Positions 51,761 through 61,600 of a DNA stretch of 64,000 bases are shown here, piece by piece. The notes below the pieces were generated by a model. That model did not search any database. It had not been told where the DNA came from and saw nothing but the letters and a program-made list of their open reading frames with translations. Each line of letters begins with the position of its first letter. Within the stretch, counting starts at the first letter, position 1. Where the stretch lies: NCBI GenBank assembly GCA_050299835.1, contig JBNKWP010000015.1, forward strand, positions 18,980-82,979, given 5' to 3'. The position numbers and the translations under genes were made by a program. Source of the stretch: JAJDOD01 sp050299835. GTDB taxonomy: Bacteria > Pseudomonadota > Alphaproteobacteria > Rhodobacterales > Rhodobacteraceae.

Positions 51761-53326
51761 TTACGGGCAGTCGGTATCGACTGGCAGACCGGCAAGACGG
51801 TTGAGCGCGCAGATCAGACGCTTACGTTGCACAGGCCCCAGTGGTCGCCCCTGCGGCATCTGCTCGAAGAGATGCTTGGAAGTCGGAGGCTCGGCAAGGC
51901 GATCCTGCGGTTGGCTAAAAGTCGCAAGACTGGTAACTTTCCCTTTGTCATAGATGCTGAACATCATGGTGACGTGACAGCGCGCACAGTAGCGTTCGAG
52001 AACCGGCAGAAGTTCGGCATCCAAGGAATCGTCGGGATCCCATTCCGGGGTCCCTATCTGCCGGTGCCAGCGATCCACGTGGGAGGACGAGGATTTGTGG
52101 TTCTCCTCCCAGACCGTGGCGGAGCGGGTCTGCAGTGAAGCTGCACCGCCTAGGTCGGATTGCCGGTTCTGCGCGAGGATGTGCGAATTGAGCCGGCGGA
52201 ACCGGTCGAATACATCCTCGTACTCTGAACCGTCTGCGGGCGCCGCGTCGATCAACACCGGCACGTCCAGCGCGGACAAAACAAAGAAGTCACCGCTTTC
52301 GCGCGCGTCCAGCCAGTGATCGGTATCGAGGTAGTTCAATTTCAGGCGATGACCCCGGTTGCCGGTAACGGGATCGGCGTATGCAGGCATCGTGGCGCCC
52401 CGGAATCTACCGCCGTGACACTGCACGCAAGCGGCGGGAAGAAAATAGAGGTTCTTCTCAGTCTGTTCAGGATAGACGCCGGGCCGGTCGAAGTTAGCAC
52501 GCAGCGTATATGACAGGCCGTAGGGTGGCAGGCCTTCATCGCTGATTGGATCCAGGCCGACAAAGCTTAGGAAATGCAGCGCGGGACCGTCGGATGTCTG
52601 CCCCTCTGGCACATCGCATTCCAGGATCACCTGAATGGCGTTGGCGAATGCACGGCCTTTCGAAGCGATATCGGCGCGCGTGGGGAACACCTCGTTTACA
52701 TCGAATGGCTTTCGCGTCGGCGAATGGAGTTCGTTGAACAGCACCCACGCTGCCTTGACCCCCGCCGTTTTCGCTGCGCTGTCTTCAAGGCTGCGGAGGC
52801 GAACAAGCTTGCGCCAGCCCGGATTCGCACCAGGCAGTATCTTGTCGTAATCGGCGACTTTGGGTGCGAAATACCTGACCGGGATTACGGCGTCGGAGGC
52901 AAAGTCCGCAAGATCGACGGCATCGAGAAAGGTCGCGCTGTCGGCCAATCGCAGTGCAAGATCGGCGCGTGCGGCCTCGGTCACGGGGACGAGGGCATTG
53001 GGTGGTTCAACTTCCAGATCAGTGGCTGACAGACCCGGGTAGCCGAGATGCGCGATCAGGTCGGTCAGGGTGGTGCCATCTTGCCCCACGTCAAGCGGTA
53101 GTCCGATCCGACGAGAAACGCGCGCGTAATAGTCCTTGGCGCCAAGCTTGGTGCCCGGTGTCACGAGGACTTTGACCTGGGAGTCCAATGTGGGGTAGCG
53201 GGCGTCGCAAACATTACTCGCGAGATAGGCGTCGGCGGCCTCGGCGGGGTCGCCGTACTGTCCATGTGCCAGGTGGGAAAGTGCCAGTCCTGCCGCGATC
53301 GCGGTGACTGCCACCAGCCTCATCAT
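51761..53326 (-). CDS. Exported diheme cytochrome c-like protein
   Basis: The 521-residue protein has a signal peptide (MMRLVAVTAIAAGLALSHLAHG) and two CxxCH heme-binding motifs: CVQCHGG near residue 315 and CARCHVTM near residue 455. The 300 residues before the first site are not typical cytochrome. It is probably a periplasmic or surface electron-transfer protein or an oxidase/peroxidase-type enzyme. I use the ATG at 53326 after GGGAAG; the long open extension upstream has a basic, non-export character. It lies 19 bases after the barrel-protein gene. Confidence 0.82.
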   Translation of the reverse strand: MMRLVAVTAIAAGLALSHLAHGQYGDPAEAADAYLASNVCDARYPTLDSQVKVLVTPGTKLGAKDYYARVSRRIGLPLDVGQDGTTLTDLIAHLGYPGLSATDLEVEPPNALVPVTEAARADLALRLADSATFLDAVDLADFASDAVIPVRYFAPKVADYDKILPGANPGWRKLVRLRSLEDSAAKTAGVKAAWVLFNELHSPTRKPFDVNEVFPTRADIASKGRAFANAIQVILECDVPEGQTSDGPALHFLSFVGLDPISDEGLPPYGLSYTLRANFDRPGVYPEQTEKNLYFLPAACVQCHGGRFRGATMPAYADPVTGNRGHRLKLNYLDTDHWLDARESGDFFVLSALDVPVLIDAAPADGSEYEDVFDRFRRLNSHILAQNRQSDLGGAASLQTRSATVWEENHKSSSSHVDRWHRQIGTPEWDPDDSLDAELLPVLERYCARCHVTMMFSIYDKGKVTSLATFSQPQDRLAEPPTSKHLFEQMPQGRPLGPVQRKRLICALNRLAGLPVDTDCP

Positions 53327-53345
53327 GACGCTTCCCTTGTCTGAT

Positions 53346-54500
53346 CTAGAACGCAAAGCTGAGGCCCAAGTTAAAGGATTCGATGTCTGTAAGGGACATG
53401 TATTGTGTACCTTTCTCGTAGGTGAATGACATCGCCGTTTTTTCCTTTTCGTCGAGATAGAATGACGCCGTAGCGGACCCGAATGTCGCTTCGCTGTCAC
53501 CGGCCAGATCGACGCTGTGGCTCACCTCCAACCCTGCAGACATGCCGAACTGTCCGACGTTCTTGTTCACGTAGTTCAAACCAACCGTCGCCGTGGCCCA
53601 GAGGTAGTCCTCGTCCGCCGTGAAACCGGTGTCACCAGGCTCACTGATATGCATCGCGTCGAGGGCGAACTTGGGTGAGAAGTACCAGTAGACCGGCTTC
53701 CGGCCAGCTCTTGAGCGGTCCTTCAACGGTCCGCCGATGGACCAGTCCCGCTTCGCCGGAATGATCGTCGTCTTGATTCCGTAGCCGGAACCGCCAAGGC
53801 CGACATCGGACTGGTAGTAAAGCGCCGTGACAATGGCGAGTTCGTCCAATCCGCCGCCGGCGAATATCAGGTCCGACTTGAAACCGGTACGAACATAGCC
53901 AGAATTGTCGGCCCCCGAGGCTGACTTGCCATCCGCTTCGACAAAGAACGACAGCGGCGCCTGGCTGAGGCGGAACGGGTCACCGGCCGCCATGCCGCGG
54001 GTGCTACCGCCAAGTAGTCCGCGCGCCAGGGGAATAGCCAGCGCACCCTTGAAAGTGAGCGTCTTCGTGTCCGCGGCACCGTCCCGGTCAAAGCTGATCT
54101 TCGCGCCACCGGGCGCGGCAGCAAGGGCGCGGCACACGGTCTGAGGATGCGTCATGACCGTTTCGCGGATGTACACGGCCTGATCGGAATCGCATGTCCC
54201 CAGGAAGGCTTCGGCAGGTTTCCGCGTGAACCTCGAGATTGGGATCAGGGCATCGGTCCCGAGTTCCTGCTCAAGCTCGCGAATCTCAAGGATTTGGGCA
54301 GTCAGCTCGGGAGAATTGCCCGAAGCCGAGCGCCTTACAAGTGCATTGCGAAAGGCGTTCCGCTCGCCGCTGTCAAGCAAACCGTTGGGTGCGCGAGTAT
54401 CGAACTGCACCGCAGTCAACGGCCCGGTATCTTGAGCGGCGACCGGCAGCGCGAGGATCGCTGAAGTGGCAAAGATCAGGAAAGTACGCAGCGTTCTCAT
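53346..54500 (-). CDS. Outer-membrane beta-barrel-like protein
   Basis: The 384-residue protein has a signal peptide (LRTFLIFATSAILALPVAA). Its last 250 residues alternate hydrophobic and polar positions and end LSFAF, with a C-terminal Phe as in outer-membrane barrels. The N-terminal 110 residues are helical. No name can be given. The start codon overlaps the protease stop (ATGA); an ATG two codons earlier (54506) is possible. Confidence 0.72.
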   Translation of the reverse strand: MRTLRTFLIFATSAILALPVAAQDTGPLTAVQFDTRAPNGLLDSGERNAFRNALVRRSASGNSPELTAQILEIRELEQELGTDALIPISRFTRKPAEAFLGTCDSDQAVYIRETVMTHPQTVCRALAAAPGGAKISFDRDGAADTKTLTFKGALAIPLARGLLGGSTRGMAAGDPFRLSQAPLSFFVEADGKSASGADNSGYVRTGFKSDLIFAGGGLDELAIVTALYYQSDVGLGGSGYGIKTTIIPAKRDWSIGGPLKDRSRAGRKPVYWYFSPKFALDAMHISEPGDTGFTADEDYLWATATVGLNYVNKNVGQFGMSAGLEVSHSVDLAGDSEATFGSATASFYLDEKEKTAMSFTYEKGTQYMSLTDIESFNLGLSFAF

Positions 54501-56149
54501 AACCATGCTCCAGTCCGTTCCTTGTGTTCGATCGCCTCGCAGAGGACGCCGTAGGTCACGTATCTCTGGAAGTGATAGGTCTCGAGCGGGCGGATGTGTT
54601 CGAAGGCCGGCCATTCGCGAAGCGCTCGCGCAATCGCAGCATCCACGTTTCCACCGTTGGGCGAGACGGCGTTCAGGGGGCTGGAGACCTTGAGGTTCGC
54701 AACACTAAAACCATAAGCCGTCAACGCGTCACGGACTTCGTCCCAGATGCTCCAAATTCGTGCGAGTCGAGCTTCTTCATCCGCGACGGTCCCCTCGAGA
54801 GCCGAGGTGCCAGGGCTGGCGCGGAATCGGTCCCACGGACCTGGCCGCGGTCCGGGCCATGGGCCACGCGGGCGCGGCGGCCATGGCCTAGGCCAGGGCC
54901 ACGGTCGAGGGAGCAGCCACCAAGGCGGTGTATGGGGGTCGTCGGATCTGGGCGTGTACTCTGCGCCGGTCAAACGTGTCCACAACTCGTCGTAGGACCC
55001 CCGATAGGGATCCCATGGGTCCGGATACGGCGACGGGAAGGGCCGCGGTCCCGGCGGCCAACCCGGCCAACACGGCGGACTGGGCCACTGGGGTGGCACC
55101 GGATAGATAGGCGGGTCCAACGGATTAGGCGTGAATTCCGACCCGATTTCTTGGGTTCTTGCCAGAACGTCCGAAAAAGTTGCCGGCCGAATGTCCAGCG
55201 CCTCAAGCACACTATCCATGTTACATGCAATTGCGTGTTCGGCGCCCGGGGCGGAGGAGGTCTCTCCCGCGAAGTGGAGGCCGACAACGGTATTGGATTC
55301 GCCGTCGACCCACGCCGAGCCGGAATCGCCCCCCATCGACACCTCAACATCGTCAGGGTTCCCGTGCTCCTCCGGCACGAGCTTGAAGCCCGTGATGTCG
55401 CGATCTTCGAATACGCCCGGCGACACCTCGTAGCGCAGGCGATAGAATCCTTCTCCATCGACGCGACCGGTAGTCAGTCCGGTCGAGCGGCCGGATTTCG
55501 TCAGCACTTCACCCAGCGTGCTGCGCCGGACATTGCTGACCTCCCGGAAGGTTCCGAGTTGCAACGGAATCCAGGCGCGGCTCTCGTCAAGGAAGGCTAC
55601 GGCTGCGTCACCGCGGTCGCTGAGTATCCAGCGGTCCAGATGGCCGATCTCATCACGGACGGGAACTCCCCCGTCGAGCGCCCCGGGATGCAGAACGGGA
55701 TCACCGGTTCGGGCATGCGGACCGGCCAACACGTGCCAGTTCGACAGGACTCCGGGGCGGCCAGTCGACTTGTCTATAACCAGCAGACCGCCGGTACCCG
55801 CGCCGTTTTCCATGCGGCTGATAGACACTCCTCCCATGACGTATGGAAGTCTTGCTCGGTATCGCTGCGTTGGCAGGGGAGCGGCTTCGGGCAGGCGGTA
55901 ATCGCCCTCAATCACGTCAAGCGGAACTCCGTCGAGTTCTTCGGGAAACACCAGGGAGGATTCAAGCTCCGATTCCGGGAGCTTCCGCTTGACGTGAAGG
56001 CGAACGGCGAGCGTTTTTGTCGGCTTGCCTTCGGTCCACCGGTAACCGATATCGATCCCGGTCAGGTTATCGCGATGCCCGAACCGTTTGCGGGCCTCCT
56101 GCATGGCGCGATCCAGTCTGTCGCGGCTGATCTTGGGAGAACGTGCCAT
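54497..56149 (-). CDS. Trypsin-like serine protease with Pro/Trp/Arg-rich segment
   Basis: The 550-residue protein has a chymotrypsin-like domain at about residues 95-320. The catalytic His is in VLSNWHVLAG, the Asp in RGDAAVAFLD and the Ser in VSMGGDSGSAWVD. There is no signal peptide. Residues about 350-450 are highly enriched in Pro, Trp and Arg (WWLLPRPWPWPRPWPPRPRG), unlike the linkers of known proteases. A helical domain of about 90 residues ends the protein. GGAGG precedes the ATG. The substrate is unknown; the operon partners suggest envelope processing or a defence-like role. Confidence 0.85.
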   Translation of the reverse strand: MARSPKISRDRLDRAMQEARKRFGHRDNLTGIDIGYRWTEGKPTKTLAVRLHVKRKLPESELESSLVFPEELDGVPLDVIEGDYRLPEAAPLPTQRYRARLPYVMGGVSISRMENGAGTGGLLVIDKSTGRPGVLSNWHVLAGPHARTGDPVLHPGALDGGVPVRDEIGHLDRWILSDRGDAAVAFLDESRAWIPLQLGTFREVSNVRRSTLGEVLTKSGRSTGLTTGRVDGEGFYRLRYEVSPGVFEDRDITGFKLVPEEHGNPDDVEVSMGGDSGSAWVDGESNTVVGLHFAGETSSAPGAEHAIACNMDSVLEALDIRPATFSDVLARTQEIGSEFTPNPLDPPIYPVPPQWPSPPCWPGWPPGPRPFPSPYPDPWDPYRGSYDELWTRLTGAEYTPRSDDPHTPPWWLLPRPWPWPRPWPPRPRGPWPGPRPGPWDRFRASPGTSALEGTVADEEARLARIWSIWDEVRDALTAYGFSVANLKVSSPLNAVSPNGGNVDAAIARALREWPAFEHIRPLETYHFQRYVTYGVLCEAIEHKERTGAWL

Positions 56150-56176
56150 TCTGGCCTCCTTCTGTGTCGCGGAATC

Positions 56177-57046
56177 TCAGAGTTTCTTCCAAGGCGGAGA
56201 GACCTTCTCGCGCCGCAAATCGACGTCAATGTCGCCCGCAAAATCCCCCAGCTTCGATTTGAGGCAGGCGATGAGGTAGCTCTTCAAGGCGGCGGCTCCT
56301 GCGGCCAGGTTTCCGTACGTCACGAGAGTGACTGCCACGCCCGCCACAACGGCCTGCTTCACGCATTCCTCGATGTTGTCGGTCACGTCTTTGTCGTCAG
56401 GGACGCAGACCCGCGCGAGCAGCCGTACCTTCGATGTGCGCCGGTAGATGATCGGAACGTCTGCCTTCGCGATGCATTTTCCGTTGAACGGGTCCTTGGC
56501 GATGCAACGGGTTTCCAGAACCGTCTTGGTTTCCGGGATGCTCACGCTGGCCAGAAGGAATTCGCGGCAGGACGTCCCTTCAAGTCCGGGGCCATGGTAT
56601 CCTTCTGCCTCGGTTATCAGGAGGGGCACCACTTCGGCACCTTCGTGGGGAGCGGACAGGGAATATTCCGCCGCAGCGCTTTCCTGAGCGACCTCCTGCG
56701 CAATAGGCGGGCCGAAGAACGGGAAGCGCTGAGAGACGGTATCGTTGGCGGAGTGCACTCGCACAGCTCGGGCCCATTCGGGAACTGGACTGAACAGTGT
56801 TTCTGCTCGGATGCGTGTCAAAGCCGGGAGAACAATTCCGTCGGGTGGCAGCGCGACGAAGTCGAAGTCTAGAATCCCGTCTGCGGGCGGAGAGACATAA
56901 TGTCGGGCTATGAGTTGCGGATTGCGCCATCCACTCGTTGCGGCATAACCTTCGGCGCACAATAGAAGCATGGGCGGATCCGTGCGAAAGAGCATCAAAT
57001 CACAGATGTTGCTGACGGAATAGATCGGTGCAGGTTCGGTCGACAT
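56177..57046 (-). CDS. Hypothetical Cys-containing protein, first gene of the protease/cytochrome operon
   Basis: The 289-residue protein starts MSTEPAPIYSVSN after a GGAGG ribosome-binding site. Cysteines cluster in the middle (SCREFLL, ETRCIAKDPFNGKCIAK, ARVCVPDD) and the end (EECVKQAVV, LIACLKSKL). A hydrophobic stretch, VVAGVAVTLVTYGNLAAGAAAL, could be a membrane segment or buried helix. No family recognised. It is 27 bases before the protease gene, so all five genes from 57046 to 51278 probably form one operon. Confidence 0.72.
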   Translation of the reverse strand: MSTEPAPIYSVSNICDLMLFRTDPPMLLLCAEGYAATSGWRNPQLIARHYVSPPADGILDFDFVALPPDGIVLPALTRIRAETLFSPVPEWARAVRVHSANDTVSQRFPFFGPPIAQEVAQESAAAEYSLSAPHEGAEVVPLLITEAEGYHGPGLEGTSCREFLLASVSIPETKTVLETRCIAKDPFNGKCIAKADVPIIYRRTSKVRLLARVCVPDDKDVTDNIEECVKQAVVAGVAVTLVTYGNLAAGAAALKSYLIACLKSKLGDFAGDIDVDLRREKVSPPWKKL

Positions 57047-57498
57047 TAACGCCTCCATTAGTTATGGAAGCTGCCTACACCGGTCATCGTGAGCGTTCCG
57101 TGATTCGACCATCAGCGGCTTTCGCGTAAGTCGGATGTGCAGGAAAAGTGAGTTCGAACCCTTTCTCATCGGCAAGATAATTCCGCGTCACTTGCACGCA
57201 ATGGATCGACCAGGCCAATGCAGAAAACAGCGATAGAAATCCAGAACTGGGCCGCTGTTCGGCCCACGACGCTATTCGGTGAGGGACGTTGAAGCCGAAA
57301 AAGTGCGGTTGCCGTCACATGTCCTCGATCAAGTGTTTCATTTTGGAATGCAACTAAACGATAGTGCTTTCCATGATCGGTTTAGTGAGCTTTCAGAAGC
57401 GGGCTTACGTTTGCGAGCGGTTCTCCGATAACCGTCTGGTCCGGAATTGCGGACATCGCGCCTCAGCAAGGTGCCGAGGCGCATCTTGACGGAACAGT
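57047..57498. other. Non-coding gap with one stem-loop
   Basis: No gene is recognised in these bases. GCGCCTC and GAGGCGC (57459-57483) form a 7-base stem 16 bases after the end of the recombinase fragment. There is no T tract on either side, so it is not a clear terminator. The operon promoter for the 56177 gene should lie next to 57046 in this gap. Confidence 0.5.
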
Positions 57499-58130
57499 TC
57501 AACATGAATCGACCTTGGCCCATGTATCCGCGGCTGCAACCGCCGAGCTGAGTGAGTTGTCTGAGACCTTCGTGTAAATCTCCGTTGTGGCGATACTGGC
57601 GTGCCCCAACAGACGCTGGACCAGTCTGATATCGACGCCTTCCTCAATGAGCAGCGTTGCTGCGGAGTGCCGAAACCGGTGCGGTGTAAGATGGGGCTCT
57701 ATTCTCAGTGATTTGGAGAGCGTCCTAAGCCTTTTTCGAAAAGCTTGAGGCGTGAGGCGATCTCCTATCGAATTGGTGAACAGCCAGGCCTGCGAACCGG
57801 CTGCGTCGCAGCGATCTTCCCAGAAGCGTCTGAAGTCAGTTTGGAGGCGATCATTGGCAACGTATACAGTGCGTTCGCGGTCGCCCTTTCCTCGGACACG
57901 GATTTGCGTCGCGGCGCCGGATACGTCACACACACGAAGCGAAGTCAGTTCTCCAATGCGTAGACCCGTCACGATAAGCAGCCTCGCTATCAAACCAGTG
58001 ATCTGCGCAGCTGGGATTTCCCGCGGCACGGATAGCTCGTCGCTGGGATTAAGTTGCACGATGTGCTGGGCCGACCTGAAAACGGCACCGAGAGTGGGAC
58101 GGTCGACAGGACGGGGGAGGCGTTTGGGTA
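57499..58130 (-). pseudogene. Tyrosine recombinase, N-terminally truncated
   Basis: The frame carries the catalytic domain of a tyrosine recombinase: LLIVTGLRIGELTSLRV with the first Arg, HRFRHSAATLLIEEGVDIRLVQRLLGHASIATTEIYTKVS with HxxR, the second His and the Tyr. The core-binding domain is missing; the frame before about 58130 is the tail of another recombinase fragment read out of frame. It may retain residual activity but is probably inactive. Confidence 0.75.
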
Positions 58131-58400
58131 TCCGCCCGCTCCAACGCTCGTCGCAGCGCGTGGTTCGAAACCCGCACGTAGATCTCCGTCGTCCTGAGGC
58201 TGGCATGGCCGAGCAGGGCCTGGACCATCCGGATGTCGATTCCCTCCTCGATCAGCAGCGTCGCGGCGGAGTGCCGGATACGAAAGAGATTGTGCGCGGA
58301 CGGCAAGCTCTCTCCGCTCAGGTAGCGATTGAACTGGTGCCGATTCACTCCGATGTCGCGGCAGGTCTACGCGTATCAGAGTATCACGTACTGAACGTTG
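58130..58400 (-). pseudogene. Chimera of XRE-type HTH and recombinase tail
   Basis: Reading leftward, TCRDIGVNRHQFNRYLSGES, then PSAHNLFRI is an XRE-type helix-turn-helix common in Rhodobacterales. It switches inside FRI/RIRHSA to a recombinase tail (RIRHSAATLLIEEGIDIR, then LLGHASLRTTEIYVRVS) similar to that at 57499-58130. It ends in a non-family sequence at 58049. It looks like a recombination join of two unrelated genes. Bases 58401-58601 show nothing else. Confidence 0.6.
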
Positions 58401-58601
58401 TCGCACTCTATTGACCGTCAACGCAGGACAAGCGTCGGCCTACAGTTGATGAGTCACAGACATTCAGCACTGCCAGCAAGACCAATGCATAGCGACGACC
58501 CTGATATCGCTTTAAAAGCGAATTCTCGAACTGGTAACGTCGAGGCGACTTGAACACGGACTGATGAAGATTGGAGACTTTGAATCAAACTTTCCCCACG
58601 A

Positions 58602-61600
58602 CTACTTGTCGACTGACCAAAGCCGCCAGCCATCGTCGGCTTTTCGAAAGATCGCGGTCATCACATTCCCGCCCTCAACTCCGTCAATCGCTATTGTGGC
58701 AGGCTTTCCTCCCCGGACTGTGGCGGCAACTTCGCTAGAAAACACTGGATGGTTCCCAAGGTCTACCCGGCTGGGCACATCTGATATAATGTTCTTGGCA
58801 ACAATGAACTGTACTTCGGCAGTGTTTCCTTGCTCAAAAATGCTCTCAATACTTTCGACGTTGTAAAAATCAGTCAAGATGTCCGGCCCTTTTCCCGGAC
58901 ATCCCTTTTCGATAGTTTGGACTTTGACGGTCATACTAACTGCGTCTGGGGCTTTAGCATCTCCGCGGGATCCGGAGTATGTGACATATGCCAAATTATT
59001 TCCTTGCATGAGGGCAAAGCGAACTGCACCAAGTTTTTTTTGAAACTCTCGGAGTGGCTCTTGCCAGCCCAGATTAATATATGGCGATATATCCTGATAC
59101 TCTGGCGTCTCCAACGGATTTCCGCTCGTGCCAAGTACGCCAGAGATTGAACCTATGAAGCTTAAATACTCATTTGCTGGTACGTCCCTGAAAACCAGCG
59201 CCGCAGAATTGGCTGGCATGCAACGAATTCCGTAAAAGTTATCATCTAGTTTTTTCAGCGCATGTATTCTATCCAAAATCAATAGTGGCTGCCGCCAATC
59301 TTGCCGGGAGTGAATATCCTGAAACTTCTGCAAATGAGCGAGCTCAAGGTTTTTTCCGAGCGGAAACAGAGTGTGAGTAACCTTGCCCAATTGTATCGGA
59401 TTAATTTGGTTCAATCTTACTGACGGTGTTTCTTGAACTCTGCCTGTTCTATCCGTTGAAGAAAGATCCCCAATCGGTCGGGCTATCGGATTTTGCCTAG
59501 CGACCGTCGCCGTTTGCCCAAAATTCGAGCTATTGTTTGGCCTTTCATGGCTGATCGCAGGTGATACAGGCGGGGCAGGAGTGGAGGTAGCAGGTTCCCG
59601 GGTGGTTGCCGCTCCTAGTTCGAATGAAGGACCAACCGAAGCTTGCAGTACGGATGTGAACTCACCTTCTGAATTTCGCATGGCAAAACGATCTGTTTCG
59701 CCTTGGCATGCCAGGATGTCATGGCAGCTCCAAGACTCTCGCCCGTTGTACGACTGACAAATCCCAGTTCTAGTTGGACGCCAAAAGCCTTCTGCGGTTG
59801 TACCTGCCGAGTTCGTAAATTCTGCAACGCCGAAAGCTGAACCGGGAGAGAAAAGGCGTAAAGTCCAGTTATTCCCACTCATTGTCCGGCCCGTATGCGT
59901 GCTGCTATCTTCTTCTGGCATCATCCGTTGCGGGAAACTTGGATTACCAGTTGGGGTGCACGTCTCCAAAATTGAATTCGACCCGTTTTGGCTGGTACCA
60001 GCGAGTGCATTGTCGGCTTCTCCGCAAGTCTCAGGCATAAGCTGACCAAGGCCGTTGCAGTTTCCAATCCACCAGGCCTCCGTAGCCTGAACTACGATAT
60101 CTCGCGGCTTCCACACCCCAGCTTCTTCAACCAAGAAGCCTGATACGATGTCCCCGTTGCCCACGCCAAAGTCAACTTCTCCACGTGCTGCTGCAGGCGT
60201 CGCAGCCAGATCAATTGGCCCACCCCCTGGTCTTTGTGCCAACAATTCGACGTAAGCTTGGCCATCTAAAACACGCAGTGTATAAACCACGAACTCAACC
60301 GGTGGTCCAAAGTGACGTACAGCAATTGGTCGTACTGCATCCAATATTGCCCTGCGTTCGGTCGTACCTCTTGCAGGTTCGAAAAAATCGGTTGAACCGA
60401 GCTCTTCCGTATCTCGTGCTGAGACATCGGTTTCTTCCCCAAACCAAGCAGACCAATTTTGACGCAAAACGCTGTTATCAGGGCATTTAATGTAAGTACG
60501 CGGCGGAAAGCCGTCAGCTGCGGTGGGCATATCAAGATCAACGAGGCGATCATTCGCTAAAACGTCAAATCTCCATCTGGAGTCTGTCACATGATCTGCT
60601 TCGTAGCAGGTCCCGCGAAACAGTGTGACAGCGTTTCTGATGTCCGTGCGCTCAATCGTGCACAGACCTTCATGCCCCCACGTAATCGCATTTCCACGGA
60701 CTACCAGCTGACTGAGGTGACTGGTGCCAGAATTGTCTGCCGGAATATTTTCAAGGTCACAGAAACTAAGATCATCCACGTACATCCCTGCAAGCAAGGG
60801 TGTTATCGCAGAAACTCCTTCCGGTGGCTTCTGACCCATGCAGGGCACATCAAAACCACTCGCATCGATAATAGCAGTCGTAGTCCCTTGATCAGGTTGT
60901 CCCGTGGCAGCTAGACAATACTCGGCCTGGAAATTCATCAGGGCATTGCGTGTAAGAGGACCGGGATATCCATCCATCTCACCTGCGTTGTAGCCCAGTA
61001 TGTTAAGCATCGTTTGCAAGCTATCCGGACGTTCCCGAAGCACTCGATCTGAGAGATCGACGCTGTTGCTCGGATATTCTAGCGACAGACCAATGGGTGT
61101 ACGCCTTAGGGCACCACCCGTCATCGGTCCAATTTCAAGGAAGGTCACAGCCGTGCCTAGGATTGGGCACGCACGGCACCCATCAATGATGGTTTCGACC
61201 AGGACGAATCGTTGTGTTCCATCTTCCAGCAAGCGGTGAGACCGAATTTGTGCCGATCGAGCGGTTGCCTGCGGAAACCGCTGTAACATTTTTTGGCTCG
61301 TCGGGTCTGTGAACACTGCCGAAAGACTGTTTGTAGTTTCTAGCGCGACCTCCCCGACAGAACCGTTGACCAAAACCGGCCATTGGTGTGGTGAAGCTCC
61401 ATTGAATTCGACATGGGCCACATCGATCTCACCAGCTTCCTGGAAGTCGATAGCGAACACCTCGCCAACCAAATCCCCAGCCACAGCGAATGAAAAATCA
61501 ATAGCGTCCGCGCTCAACCCTTTTTCTTCAAGACAGCGCCGAATGTCTGTTCGATCGCCGCACGGTCTGTAACCGAGCTCTACACCTGGTCCCGGTATGA

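Noticed and set aside
54524..56872. 782-codon plus-strand frame opposite the protease
   Set aside because: It crosses two genes, has no domain, and mirrors the Pro/Trp/Arg-rich codons of the protease.
57499..58400. A RIT-type trio of tyrosine recombinases
   Set aside because: Only two partial recombinases are present and neither is complete, so the trio cannot be supported.
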